Shown one piece after another: positions 1-45,570 of a stretch of DNA of 64,000 nucleotides (position 1 is the first letter of the stretch; every line of letters begins with the position of its first letter). The stretch is taken from positions 64,014,335 through 64,078,334 of the forward strand of contig CM054178.1 of NCBI GenBank assembly GCA_028829895.1, in the 5' to 3' direction. This DNA comes from Sinotaia quadrata. Taxonomy: Eukaryota; Mollusca; Gastropoda; Architaenioglossa; Viviparidae. The translations under genes were made by a program, and so were the position numbers. The notes under the pieces were generated by a model. The model did no database searches. It was not told where the DNA came from and saw nothing but the letters and a program-made list of their open reading frames with translations.

Positions 1-32628
<32,628 letters not shown>

Positions 32629-32639
32629 TGCATCACTGA

Positions 32640-33000
32640 AACGGGCGTGATATTTCTTGAACGTGCTATTTCTACATTTTGATAGTCACGTGACGCGGTG
32701 ACCCGCTTGACCTTTCTCTAACGTGTCATAACCAAGTCGAGGCAATAGCTTACTCTGCAGTAGATCCACTATTTATAAAAGTAAACAGGGGAGTAGTGAT
32801 ATGTTCACAATGAAAAGAATAAAGCGCACAAAAAAGTCGTTCACTTCACCAAAGGAATGACACAATCTTGAGCAGGTCAGGGTGTTCCTAAAGAGAATGC
32901 TAGATCTGATCTTATCAGAGAGAGGAAGAGAGAAGACGCAAAATCCAAAGAATATTTTCACAGATCGTACTTCCGGTTTCATTGTACGTGCATCCATTCT
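32640..33000 (-). promoter_or_regulatory. Possible promoter region upstream of exon 1
   Basis: Contains CACGTG within TAGTCACGTGACGCGGTGAC (about 32681-32700) and an ETS-type ACTTCCGGT (about 32969). Position and motifs could fit a promoter, but a coding exon further upstream (36040-36122) would make this an intron. Confidence 0.25.
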
Positions 33001-33224
33001 TTAGTGATATTTTAAAGCTAGTCTTCGTCCCTGTCGTCTTGCGCTCTATCGCTGGCTTTAGTCATTAGTGTATCTAGCTCGCTGTATTCGGATCGTAAGA
33101 AAGTTTCCATTGAAAATCTTTCAGGTTTTCACCTCATACAGTAGATCTACCCACGTCGCAAACCACTAATCAGAGTCTGCTGTGGTCGAGTCGCCCATTT
33201 CTCAAACTGCTATCAGAATTTACT

Positions 33225-34122
33225 GGTTCAAAGGTCGCCCACTTCTCAAACCACCAGCCAGAGTTTACTGGGTCAATGGTCGCCCACTTCTCAAACCACC
33301 AGCCAGAGTTTACTGGGTCAATGATCGTCCACTTCTCAAACCACCAGCCAGAGTTTCCTGGGTGTCAATGGTCGCCCACTTCTCAAACCACCAATTATAG
33401 TTTACTGGGTCAATGGTCGCCCACCTCATTAATTCTGTATGTTCATAGAATGAGATTACAACAAATTGATTGGAGACTTAAGACGGTCAACAATAGAATC
33501 TCAAGAAAAGGTGGGTTAATCTCTCTAATTAAGTGAGATTATGATAATTAAATATTTCACTCACTATTGTTTGCTATAAAGTTTTAAAGTATAACTCTGA
33601 TATTAATCACTAAGCCATGTCATTCCAACAGATCTCAACGGACTTGCTTTAAGTGATCTTTACAACACGTAAGTGCCATCATAAAAATGTGTCCATATGC
33701 TTGTTAAAGTGCAAATTGCAGTAAAGCTCTTATTAATTAGACGTACAGGACTATGTACTGACAAAATGTACAACCAGAAACGGATTCACTTAAGTAAAAG
33801 CAGTTAAGACACTACGCTTTCGCTGAATGACGGGAATCAATTCCCTTTCGGGGGTTAAAAGAAACATGTGTGATCTTTTGAGCTATTCCTTAGCTCAAGA
33901 TGTAAACCTTAGTGTCTAATCCGTAGAAGAGGACAATAAATAGCGTCTCGTGTGCAGCATGCCGTCTCTGAGTCAGCGACAGTGGAAAGTGGATACAAAC
34001 TCCAAATGAAAGCCACACCTTTCACAATGAATCCGGAACGCTGACAAATAATACATTTAATGCCCCACATCTCTGGAAACAGACTTTGTTTTATTTTGCG
34101 CGTGCATGTTTTATGTGTGTGT

Positions 34123-34172
<50 letters not shown>

Positions 34173-35990
34173 TGAAATTTTAGTTGTAGAACTATTTCTA
34201 CAAAAGCTAGCTGTAAAAGGTTTGTATATCTCGACTGCTACTAGCGAGATAATTATTTTATTTAAAAGAAAATGCATAAATAAACAGGTGCTATGATTTG
34301 CTCAGTTTCGTTGGAATGGGCTTTAGTCCCACTAAAAACTACTGTCATCACGAGAAACAACTATCATCAGCCCCACGAGAAACAACTATCTTCAGCCCCA
34401 CGAGAAACAACTATAATCAGCCCCACGAGAAACAACTGTCAAAAGCCCCACGAAAAACAATTATCATCAGCCCCACGAGAAACAACTATCATCAGCTCCA
34501 AGAGAACAATCTTAACCATATCTACAAATGAGCAAAAATATGCAAAGTGGTTAATGCACTGAGTATCAAATAAGCCCCACAAAAATAATCTTTAGCCCCT
34601 AATGAAATACTCTTTAACTCCGCGAAAACAGTTTTTAGCCATTACGATCACCAACCCGAGAAACAATCTTTAACCTATTTTACAAATGCATAATGAGTAG
34701 CAAAGTAGTTAATGGCATTTGACAATTGCCATTAAAATCCTGTTTGTTTTGGATATTTTTGTAAATAAAAATTAATGAAAATAATTAATGAACCTTGGCT
34801 TTTGTTCACTGTGTGTAAGCAGCCAGACTTTACAGGCGTTTCAGACAAATGAAGAATTATGTACTTCGAAATAGAGTCCTCTTTTATCATTACTTAATAA
34901 TCGTGCATAAAATATTTTTATATTATTAATATTATTACTATGCCTGTGTATGGACTACTGTGTCTCTACATGCACTGAGCATGACCTTTTACGTGGTGCA
35001 AGAGATTCCTGACATATTCCCGAAGCGCCTTCCCATAACATATTTCTCTTCTCTTTGAACAAGAGATCACTCTAAGGTCAGTAATTGCAGACCCTGTAAC
35101 TGCGCAACCGTGGCCAATGCGCTTGCTTAGGACAAGTGAACCTAGCAACACTGCAAGCGAAAGTCTTGCTTCTTATCCTACAGAGCAAAAAAAAAAAACC
35201 AAAACAAAATGTCCTTTCACAATATAAATATTAGGTGGTTAGGTATCCTAACATTTCATTTCGTAAGTTGTGTATCGGTAAAAGAAAAAATGTCAATTTC
35301 TCGGCTTTAGGCCAAGACACGCGGTCTGCTCCTAGTTAAATATTTACTTTTTGGTGGATTTTAGAGTTTTTGTTCCACAATTTAGCGCTGTGTTCAGTAT
35401 ATGAATAAATTATCTGTACGCTATGAAAAGTTATGTTTCTTGCTTAGATGACTGAAGTTCCCATTTTCTTTCAAATTTTTTCTCCTGACAAATCAAGAAT
35501 TGTAAATATGTATAACTTCTTGGAACATCATCTGCCAAAAACGGGCATTAAAGAAATTGAACTTGGCATAAATAGGTCAATGTATCTTTGAAATCAAACT
35601 CCAGGTATTACAGTGACGAAATCAACATGCTTGTTTCATAGTAAACACTGTCAAATACAGCCTTTCTCAAAATACAATCAGCCATCTGAAATATAAACAA
35701 ACATGATGCAGCGAACCACTGAACATTGTAACCATAATGCAAGCAATCACTCCATGTTGAAACCACTGAACATTGTAACCATAATGCAAGCAATCACTCC
35801 ATGTTGAAACCACTGAACATTGTAACCATAATGCAAGCAATCACTTCATGTTGAAACCACTGAACATTGTAACCATAATGCAAGCAATCACTCCATGTTG
35901 AAACCACTGAACATTGTAACCATAATGCAAGCAATCACTCCATGTTGAAACCACTGAACATTGTAACCATAATGCAAGCAATCACACAGT
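33225..35990. repeat. Arrays between exon 1 and exon 0
   Basis: 33225-33425: about five 46-bp copies (CCCACTTCTCAAACCACCAG). 34120-34170: (TG)n. 34345-34515: seven 25-bp copies (CAGCCCCACGAGAAACAACT). 35705-35985: six 47-bp copies (CCACTGAACATTGTAACCAT). The parts 33540-34110 and 34560-35700 hold no recognised gene. Confidence 0.93.
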
Positions 35991-36039
35991 ATATACTTGT
36001 ACGCAAAGAGGTTAATGATTGGGTCAACTATAAACTTAC

Positions 36040-36122
36040 TTGTACAGATTGCCATCCTCCAAATCATGATCGACATCAAAGGTACACTCCTCTACGAGTT
36101 CACTAAGTTCTGGTTGTTGTTT
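36040..36122 (-). CDS. Candidate upstream coding exon of the carboxypeptidase gene (exon 0)
   Basis: On the minus strand an open reading of about 27 residues, acidic and containing LVEECTFDVDHDLEDGNLY, ends at a consensus donor (AA|GTAAGT, donor at 36034-36039). Its phase (2 bases of a codon left over) fits the acceptor TTTCAG just upstream of exon 1, giving an Asn codon and then DAMEIDDKF. The reading continues back through a poly-A run to an in-frame TAG. No ATG lies in frame and the polypyrimidine context is poor, so the 5' boundary is uncertain. If it is real, the Met at 32628 is internal. Confidence 0.5.
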
Positions 36123-36249
36123 CTTTTTTTTTTTTATTTTATCTCCATTCTACTATTGTCTTTCATAAGCAGAATAATTCTCATTTACTGAAACGAACAT
36201 TGAAACACTTCACGCAGGGAGACGCTGAAATAAGAACCAATATAATGCG

Positions 36250-36910
36250 ACATCAAAGGGGCTGGGACACAGACTAACATCGAGATAATGAGATATCAGA
36301 ATTGTGGAGATGTTGAGGCAAGCACCAAGACAATGAGACATCAAAGGGTTTGAGACGTTTGGGACAAACACCGAGGTACTGAGACATCAAAGGGGTTGAG
36401 ACGTTTGGGACAAGCACCGAGGTACTGAGACATCAAAGGGGTTGAGACGTTCGGGACAAGCACCGAGGTACTGAGACATCAAAGGGGCTGAGCACAAGGA
36501 AACCCACAACAAAAGACAGTCCGACGTTTTAATCAAGATTACATTCACGCAGAAAAGGGAGATAACCAGCAGGCTTCCTGGAGACGACCTATAAAATCAA
36601 CTCTAAACTTTGGAAATTAATGCTTTGCATTCACCACTACGGCGGCATACAAACGCGACTACTGAAAGCTGTTCACACCAGTAATAACTGTACTGGCCGA
36701 CTACTGAAAGCTGTTCACACTAGTAATAACTGTACTGGCCGACTACTGAAAGCTGTTCACACTAGTAATAACTGTACTGGCCGACTACTGAAAGCTGTTC
36801 ACACTAGTAATAACTGTACTGGCCGACTACTGAAAGCTGTTCACACTAGTAATAACTGTACTGGCCGACTACTGAAAGCTGTTCACACTAGTAATAAATG
36901 TACTGTCTGC
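36250..36910. repeat. 46-bp and 42-bp arrays
   Basis: 36250-36490: four to five units with GAGACATCAAAGGGGTTGAG. 36655-36905: six 42-bp copies with GACTACTGAAAGCTGTTCAC; the repeated 14-residue ORF across it is a by-product. The region 36910-38110 shows nothing clear. Confidence 0.93.
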
Positions 36911-38109
36911 GACTACTTTTGATCTCAGAAACAGCAGCGAGCTTATTAAGGACTGTTCACACGCTAGATTCATGTCAGCATCAGTCACTTGCGATTGAAA
37001 CAAAAGTAAAATGTCTGTTCCAATGAATGTGCCGCTGTCTTCCTGATTCCAATAATCAAACAGAAAATGCAGTGACGACGAATCAAATTGATCTGAACGC
37101 TTTGCAGTCGTCACTTGATGTAAAAGCCATTTTCTCACATTAACGTGAAGTGAGAGGTACTGTCTTTGCGAGTGCTTCGAGTATGGAACCTTGACCTTTT
37201 AAATATAGGCGTTCGAACTGACAACTTAGAATATTCGCACAAAGGAGCGTGTTCAAAATACTGAGTGTGTTTTCTACAACGGCTCTAGTTCCTTTGTCAA
37301 ACATTTATTTATAGATATTTAAACATGCTATGCTGGTCATTTTGTTAAAAACAATATAATATTGGACACTTATTTGAGCTAATTCTCCAAGCGCTTACAA
37401 TCATGACTGTCCAGGTCAACAGTCATGACCTAAGGAAAGAGCGAAGACCAATCGAAAATACACTTCCGGTGAAAAAGGCTGGGTTAAAACCAAATGCGTT
37501 GGAGTAAGTGCCCTTTCTTCACAGTCACCGAGCTCCTCAAATATAGACTTGTAATAGTGTTTCTAAAATCTAAAGTGTGAATGAATCCAAATGACGTATG
37601 AACTTTCAGAATGAAGGGAGCGTTCAAACTTGGAGATTATATTCAACATTGCAAACAGCATATACCAGAGAATATTAAGAATTAAGTATTACAATACAGA
37701 GTACCAAATGAAGATAAAAGCATCAACAGCTGACAAAATTATACTCGGCGATAATACAAGCCAAATAAGATTAAATTTATCTATTTCTTCAATGCAAGCG
37801 GAAATTAGCTGTTGAAAGTTTCATAATCACCAGGCACTTGAAATCTTTGCCTCGATCACCGCTACTCATTCGAACGCGATCAGTTCACAGATAACCAAGC
37901 AACTCGGGTGTTCAGTTAAGAGAGCATGGATATCATATACTCAGTCCAATAAAATAGGATCCTTGAAGATAAGTCGTTTAACCAAGCTGCTCGGCCAAAG
38001 GAAGGAAAATCCTATATACTTCAGATGCTCATTTAAAGTTAAATTAAATCAAATTTCAATTACACAAATGAAATAATTAATTTAATTTAACTTAATTTAA
38101 GGAAGCTCA

Positions 38110-39760
38110 AAGAAATACCTGGGGTGCTTATTTCGACATCAAAAGGTCCCAAACCGTGAGATCCTTACTTAAATGAATAAAATATCAAGAGTTAACTGAG
38201 GTACTTACTTAAATGCAGAAAAAAATAAAGCATACACCTGATGTACTTAATTGAAATCAGACTATAGCAAGCATATACTTGGGTACTCACTTAAATACAA
38301 AAAAAAAAACACCAAGCATATACCTGAGGTACTCATTTAAATACAGAAAATAGCAAGCATACACCTGGGGCACTCACTTAAATACAGAAAATAACAAGCA
38401 TACACCTGGGGTACTCAATTAAATACAGAAAATAACAAGCATACACCTGGAGTACTCAATTAAATACAGAAAATAACAAGCGTACACCTAAGGCACTTAA
38501 CTGAAGGAAAGATAGCAATCACCTGAATTCATCACTTAAGTGAAGAAAAGATTCAATATTAACACCTGAGAACCTGAGTGAAATGAAGAAAATATCAAAC
38601 ATGTAACTGAGATCCCCATAGAAAAGATTAAAGGTTCTCACTTAAATAAAAGAAAGATTAATAGGTACATTGAATACTTTCACTTAAATAAAAAAGAAAG
38701 ATTCAAAGTATACTGGGGACTTTTGCTTAAATAAAAGAAAGAGTAATGGTACCCTGGAGACTTTCACTTAAGTACAAGTTTAATGGTACCCTGGAGACTT
38801 TCACTTAAATAAAATAAAAGATTAAAGATACACTGGAGACTTTCACTTAAATAAAAAAAGATTAAACATATACTGGGGACTTTCACTTAAATAAAAAAGA
38901 TTTAAGGTCCAGTGGAGACTTTCACTTTAATAAAAGAAAGATTAATGGTACCCTGGAGACTCACTGAAATTGACAAAATGATTAAAAGTATGCTGCAGAT
39001 TTTCACTAATATAAAAGAAAGACTAAAAGTACACTGTTGACTTTCGCTTTAAAAAAATAAAGATTTAACGTATGCTGGAGACTTTCACTTAAATAAAAGA
39101 AATATTTATGATTCCCTGGATACTTTCACTTAAATAAAAAGAAAAATTAAAGGTATGCCGAAGACATTCACTTAAATAAAAAGTAGATTATAGTCACCCT
39201 GGAAACATTCACTTAAATAAAAAAAATTAAAGGTACCCTGGAGATTTTCATTTAAATAAAAGAAAGATTAAAGGAACACTGGAGACTTTCATTTAAATGA
39301 CGGGAAAATTAAAGGAACGCCAGATATAGTCAATCCAATGAGATGGAGATTCGGAAGTGCTCAATCATCTTCCGCGAAATCAACAAACATTGAAATTAGA
39401 CGAGAGTATAAAAGAGACCAGTCAGTCGATCAAATACTAGAAGGCGGCAAAAGTAATACCTACTGCAATAGAGCATAGAATGAAAGACTTTGACTTACAA
39501 AAGTAATACCTACTGCAATAGAGCATAGAATGAAAGACTTTGACTTACAAAAGTAATACCTACTGCAATAGAGCATAGAACGGAAGACTTTGACTTACAA
39601 AAGTAATACCTACTGCAATAGAGCATAGAACGGAAGACTTTGACTTACAAAAGTAATACCTACTGCAATAGAGCATAGAACGGAAGACTTTGACTTACAA
39701 AAGTAATACCTACTGCAATAGAGCATAGAACGGAAGACTTTGACTTACAAAAGTAAAGTT
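38110..39760. repeat. Long degenerate array then a 50-bp array
   Basis: 38110-38520: units of about 42 bp (AAATACAGAAAATAACAAGC). 38600-39310: units of about 40 bp (GACTTTCACTTAAATAAAAG). 39437-39757: six 50-bp copies (AAAAGTAATACCTACTGCAA), each with TTTGTAAGTCAAAG on the minus strand. Confidence 0.93.
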
Positions 39761-40639
39761 TAACTACTTTATTTCAATTTGTGTACTTTTATATTGTTTA
39801 GTCTGCAGTCTTCATCCGATGATTATTATGAACGGTTCACACGCTAGCATCATTATGATTAGTTCACACGCTAGCACCTCATGTTCCTATGAGGTCATTG
39901 CTGCGGAATTTCTGTTACTTTGTGCTTTCTTCTCACGGTATCCCAAACCCCCTCATCTTACCTGCAAATTAACTCTCTTCTTTTTCGATTTAACTATTGT
40001 ATTAATATGTGGCGTGCGGCCAGATGTTCAAGAGACTACAGTTCTCGTGTGACAAAAGTGTGGAACTGAAATTCAGAAAAGATGCGGCCATCTTGCTACT
40101 GAAATGAATGGTCCGAAGAATTCACAGTTGCCAAGAGATTTGGCAGAACTGGCCTAAGCCCACTTGTTAATCGTTCCAGAGCGATTTAACCAAGGGTCAA
40201 GAGCGCTCACAACTTCTCTACTTTCAGCGACTGACTATAACTGGTCACGTGACTTCAGCAGTATGTCAGCAAGTGCATGCGCTCTCAGCCACTTTTGTCA
40301 ATTAACTGGTTCGACGGAGAAAAGCAAAAATTAAGAACCGACTTTTCAGAAAATGATTCCTTTCTCACTCCGACGGGAGAATGTTTAGTTTTGGTCTTGC
40401 AAACAAGAATCATCTCCTTTAATTTACTGCTGACGTTGGTGTGCAATAAGCACGTGATTATTGTCTGTCACTTCGTGAATAAGCTTTCTATCCATCGTGA
40501 ATATAAACACATCCAACAAACTCACTTTCAAGTTCACTTTCGTCATCCAGAACAGAGCATCCATTTAAGTGATTAATCACTATGTCTAAATTTCACCACC
40601 AGAAACAATAAATCCATCAGTTCACTAGTTACTGTGACA

Positions 40640-40966
40640 TAGTTTCATCAACAGAATTAGCACTGACCCATCAAAGTGGCTTTCCACTAAGTTTACCAAG
40701 GTGGTATCACAAGCAATCGAGCACGTCTTGGCGAAACTCAAGTTTGTGTGCGCCGAGACCCTCGAACATTGGCAAACAGCAACGGCCACTAACAAGTTGC
40801 TGGGTGGCATCGGGAGAGAAAGTAAACCCGTCCAGTCCCGGTTCACTCTCGAAGACTTTATCTACAAACCGCACCAATGCAAGAGTTTTGTAATCACCTC
40901 TTGTCGTGGTTGTGGCCTATCTAAATCAGTGCTCACACACAAAGAACAAGTAGAGCGTGGGTACTG
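40640..40966 (+). other. Coding-like open stretch without ATG
   Basis: A plus-strand frame stays open for about 108 codons with balanced composition, including STDPSKWLSTKFTKVVSQAI and SRFTLEDFIYKPHQC. There is no in-frame ATG and no convincing splice acceptor. It may be an exon, a decayed transposon ORF or chance; I do not recognise it. The rest of 39760-42400 has no clear gene, apart from a 49-bp duplication at 41950-42065. Confidence 0.2.
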
Positions 40967-42414
40967 ACACGCGAACGCATGTGTGTTCCGCTTAGCTGGT
41001 ATGGGTGCAAAGCAATGCACTAGAAAGGAAAAGTGTCGGCAGAGGATTTTTTTTCTTCTTCTTTTATCGCGTTCTGTCCCCTGACTTCGTGTGCAGAGCC
41101 TGTTATGCTGAATGCTATCTGATTATCCCCCTTGGCAGCCTTACAGACCAACGGATGATGGGACACGAGGTAGTAGGGCGGGGTGTTAGAGCTGTGACCT
41201 GACGGGGGTCAAAATTTATTCGCTTTTACACCTCCGACCTCTACCCTAGTCTATTCAATTTAAAGGGTTAAGCGTGTCAGTTCAAAAAAGGAGTATTTCT
41301 TTTGCGATTGCTTTCATATTGTTATATGTTCTGTTGGGACTGAAAATTTGTGAGTATTTTTTTTTTCTCTTTCTTTGGTTTTAATAATAAATTATCGAGA
41401 TACAAAGAATAGAGAAAATAATAGTGTGCGAATGAAATGAAATGAATTAATAAATGTACCCGTCCTAATGCAGCGTTCGCCCAGAAACAGTTATGTGGAC
41501 AGGAGTTACGTTTCCTTGGATTGCATTGTTATGGGAGGTGAAAGAAAAGCAATTAAGAACTGTATGTGAAATAAAAATAAATGTTTGCTTACTTTGTTTT
41601 ATGTTATTTAGAGTTCACCAGATTGCCATGTTCTTGTAGGTGGGTTTAAGTGTGCTGTGCTTGGTTTTCTTTTGACACCCTTGGGTGTGATCCCCCTATA
41701 ATAAAAAAATAATTTTTTGCGATTTTTCACCTCTGCTTGTACAACAAGCACTGCCCGTTATCAGCAAATGTAAAGCGCTATAAACAAAGCCGTAAGTTAT
41801 ATCGCGCCTTACAGTTATGGCACCATAAATCAAAGTAGGTTAAACGCCGTTTGTAACAATAAGAGGCAGATCAATAACTGGCCAATTGACAATCAGTTGC
41901 AGATCAGTAACTGGCCAACTGCTTAAGGTCACTGTCGAACATTCGAACATTTCACCTCAGCGGTCGTAAAAGAATGATTCTATAGACAGGGTTCTCCTTT
42001 TTTATCTTTCAGGCGTAAAAGAATGATTCTATAGACATGGTTCTCCTATTTTATCTTTCAGGCGCAAAGAATGTCCACGAATTTGACACCTCTCGTAACT
42101 AACTAAAAACCAATTTAAAGGTGCGTGAAATTGTTTAAACTGAAGACATACTGCCCGAGATGTCAAATGATCCATTACTATTTTTTGTGTATGAAAACTC
42201 AAGTCACCTCAATGCTCTTTTCATCCCCAATTGAGCGTCAACTTTGTTTATATCAAGGAATGGCTCAAGCAATAAAATATGTTTGAGAGGTTTATTTTTG
42301 TCTATTCAACCAGAACATTAAAAAAATCAGGCAGTTCAGAGTTGGAGGGGCTGAGCCGGGCGGGGGCGAACAGGGAAATGGATTTTAGGATTCGTGCATC
42401 AAACACGGGACATA

Positions 42415-44085
42415 CATAAATGAACACAGACTGTTATTTACTGTGACATACATATATGAACATATTTACTGTGATATACATGTATGAACATAAAATGCTA
42501 TTTACTGTGACATACATGTATGAACACAGACTGTTATTCACTGTGACATACATCATACATATATGAACACAGACTGTTATTTACTGTGACATACATCATA
42601 CATATATGAACACAGACTGTTATTTACTGTGACATACATACATGAACACAGATTACAATAGTTCCCATTGATAAAACGTTGAAAGAAAGACAATATATCC
42701 CGTTTATAAAACGTTCAAAGATAGACAATGTCCCGTTTATAATATGTTCAAAGAGACAATTCGTTTCGTGTATAAAACTTTCAAAGAGATACAATGCGTC
42801 CCGTGTATAAAATGTTCAAAGACAGACAATTGTCTCGTGTATAAAACGTTCAAAGATAGACCATGCATCTCGTGTATAAAACGTTCTAAGTAATGAGTTC
42901 CGCGTACAAAACGTTCACAGAGATATACGTCTCGTGTATAAAACGTTCAGAGAATGTCCCGTGTATAAACGTTCATCATATTCGAATCGTGTATAAACCG
43001 TTTAAAGATAGACAATGTCAGGTGTATAAAACGTTCAGATAGACAGCCCCGTGTATAAAATGTTCAAAGAGACAATGCGTTCCATTTATAAAACGTTCAA
43101 AAATGGACAGTGCCATTTATAAAACGTTCAAAGGGACAGTGCCATTTATAAAACGTTCAAAGGGACAGTGCTATTTTTAAAACGTTCAAAGGGACAGTGT
43201 TCAATTTTATAAAACGTTCAAAGATGGATAAGACGTTAAAAGATAGTGTTCCATTTATAAAACGTTCAAAGTTAGGCAATGTTTTCCATTTATAAAACAT
43301 TCTAAGATAGACAATGCGTCCCGTGTATAAAACGTTCAAAAATAGGCAGTATGTCCCATTTATTAAACGTTCACAGATAGAGAATGTATCCCGTTTATAA
43401 TACGTTCAAAGACAGACAATGCACCAGTTAATTTAAAATGCAAAGATAAACAATGCACCAGTTAATTTAATGTGCAAAGATAAACAATACACCCGCTAAT
43501 TTAACATGCAAGATGCACCCGTTAATTTAACATGCAGAGTTAGAAATATAACCGTTAATTTAACATGCAAAGATGGAAAATGCACCCCTTAATTTAACAT
43601 ACAAATAAAGACACTGCACTCGTTTATTAAAAGTGCATAATTGTACATAATGTTTATATTACGTGCAAAAATAGACAATGTGTCCCGATTGTAAAATGTG
43701 CGAAGACAACAGCGTGTCCCATATAAAGGTACACATTTAGACAATGTGCCCTGTGTTTTTTAAATGTGCAACGATTAACTGTGCGTTTAGCTTATTATTA
43801 GTGCAAAAATAAATAGTGTGTCACGTTATTCAACATGAAAAAAATAGACTTGTTCTTGATAAGCTAGGTAAAGACACTCATGTGTTCCATTAATAAAACG
43901 CTCGAAAAGTAGATTACATGTATTACTTTCTCAAACACCCATTAATGAATATAAGTTCATCAGTGACCCAGTAATGCATATTTATACTTCATTGACCCAT
44001 TAAATAATATTTATAATTCAGTGACCCACTAACTAGTATTTGTACTTCAGTAATACATTAACGAATATTTGTACTTCAGGATCTA
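42415..44085. repeat. Consecutive degenerate arrays
   Basis: 42415-42655: TGACATACATATATGAACAC units. 42660-43420: about 22 units of about 32 bp (GTATAAAACGTTCAAAGATA). 43420-43640: units of about 30 bp (GTTAATTTAACATGCAAAGA). 43960-44085: GACCCATTAA units. Confidence 0.9.
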
Positions 44086-44101
44086 TGACCTATTTACCTG
44101 A

Positions 44102-44209
44102 CTAATCTAGCAGGGTTTGGATCTTGTCACGAGTGTCTAGGAGAGTGAGAAACTCCAAAGCAAGTCGATCTCGAGGCACATAATAACGCAAAATCATATC
44201 CCATGCTGA
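44102..44209 (-). CDS. Candidate exon, harmonin-N-like helical segment (weak)
   Basis: Minus-strand reading SAWDMILRYYVPRDRLALEF then LTLLDTRDKIQTLLD and TAG. The frame is open further upstream to about 44290. The pattern (L-x-x-Y...RD...L-x-x-LLDT-x-x-K-x-x-LL) recalls the harmonin-N domain of whirlin, harmonin and PDZD7, but the match is by eye and has a gap. A strong donor-like CAG|GTAAAT lies three bases after the stop, so a frame error or a spliced 3'UTR is possible. Confidence 0.35.
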   Translation of the reverse strand, partial: SAWDMILRYYVPRDRLALEFLTLLDTRDKIQTLLD

Positions 44210-44761
44210 CTTGTATAATCGTAATCGTAATGCAATCCCTTTTAATCTTAAACGGTGATAGGATTTTAATATCGCGTTTTAGTAATTTTTATGTAAGGGA
44301 TACTATACCCATTGCTTTAGAAAGTAAATCATTAAATAATAATAATAATAATTGTGTTTCATTCTGGAACTTTAATTTGCGTTTAGAACGATCTTAACAG
44401 AATGTATTTAATATAAGGACTGAATATCGTTCACCCATTCATCCAATGGCCTTGCGAATGAGATGAAAACTGTTATCTAGCATAACGTTGCACGTCCTAT
44501 CTATTACTGTGGAAGAAATGCACTGAATAAAACGTATGTTGTTCATTACGTTTGTTTACACTTTCGTCGAGTCACCAGCGAAATTAAAAGGTTTATTCTA
44601 ATAGAAGGGGAGAGGCTACAATCCTGAACGATGGGAATTGAACTCGGCCATCGCACCAGGTCGGACCTCTTTTTTTGTCACGTGATTAAACACGAGTTCA
44701 AATCTAATGTCTACAAACCTCTCTATCGACATATGTTCACATTTTGGCCCTCCCCACTCAC

Positions 44762-44851
44762 CGCTGAAATTGTGCTGTAAAGAACTTGCTTATACACTTT
44801 CCAATAAGCGAGAACTCTTTGTCCAGAAAGGCGTGGCTTCTTTCAGTCAAC
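44762..44851 (-). CDS. Candidate exon of an unidentified minus-strand gene
   Basis: A 90-nt reading, LTERSHAFLDKEFSLIGKCI then SKFFTAQFQ, sits between acceptor CTTGTTATCTAG and donor CG|GTGAGT (phase 2 in and out). Composition suggests an amphipathic helix. Its phase does not join the candidate at 44102-44209 directly, so either an exon is missing or they are unrelated. A plus-strand reading across the same place also has splice-like ends, which lowers confidence. Confidence 0.4.
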
Positions 44852-45094
44852 CTAGATAACAAGCCGTTCATCAACAACAGTAGTTGGTTTCGATTTGATG
44901 ACACCGTGAGTGACCCATTTTTACATCTAACACCTTGTCAGGCAATCGAACACTGAGGAAATATATGTGAGTAGTGTTCTTGGGTGTAAACTCACGTGAC
45001 TGTGTGCGCAGCTTTCAAACTAGCTTGGCTGAGCACAGTCATTTGTAAGCTGATTAATTAGCATGAGGTTAACTTCCGCTTCCAAATTTTGCTA

Positions 45095-45570
45095 ATTAAG
45101 CTATGGTATAATTATGCTAATTAAGCTCTTGTATAATTATGCTAATTTATTCTATTCCAAAGCGTCTAATAAAGGCTGTAATAAAGATTGTGTTGACGGC
45201 TTTCATGTTGACGTTCCGCGATGACGTCATGTTGACGTAAATTAAAATGGTAGATAAAGATTGTCTGAACTATCCAAATGTCATAAGACTGTTTGCCAAG
45301 CCCACACTGAGATACATTGTACTACCAACGTTACGCAAAGATTGTCTGCCAAACCCACACTCAGATAGTCTGTATTACCCAAGTTGTGTCACTGAGATAG
45401 TCTGTACTACCCAAGTTGTGTAAAGAGTGTCTATCAAGCCCACTGAGATAGTCTGTATTACCCACATTGTGTAATGAGTGTCTGTCAAGCCCACACTGAG
45501 ATAGTCTGTATTACCCACACTGAGATAATCTGTATTACCCACACTGAGTTAGTCTGTATTACCCACGTTG
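45095..45570. repeat. 27-bp and about 40-bp arrays
   Basis: Three copies of TATAATTATGCTAATTAAGC (45095-45150), then CACTGAGATAGTCTGTATTA units (45290-45570). Confidence 0.88.

Noticed and set aside
40277..40576. 99-codon plus-strand ORF
   Set aside because: No recognisable motif, ordinary AT-rich surroundings and no splice or promoter support; chance is likely.
44610..44670. tRNA- or SINE-like boxes (minus strand GATGGCCGAG and TTCAATTCCC)
   Set aside because: The A- and B-box-like words are nearly fused, leaving no room for a tRNA fold, and no second copy of such a SINE was seen.
44848..44910. Plus-strand exon reading NLDNKPFINNSSWFRFDDT between CTTTCAG and GTGAGT
   Set aside because: It overlaps the antisense of the minus-strand candidate and has no neighbour in phase; it was left out in favour of the minus-strand reading, with low confidence in both.
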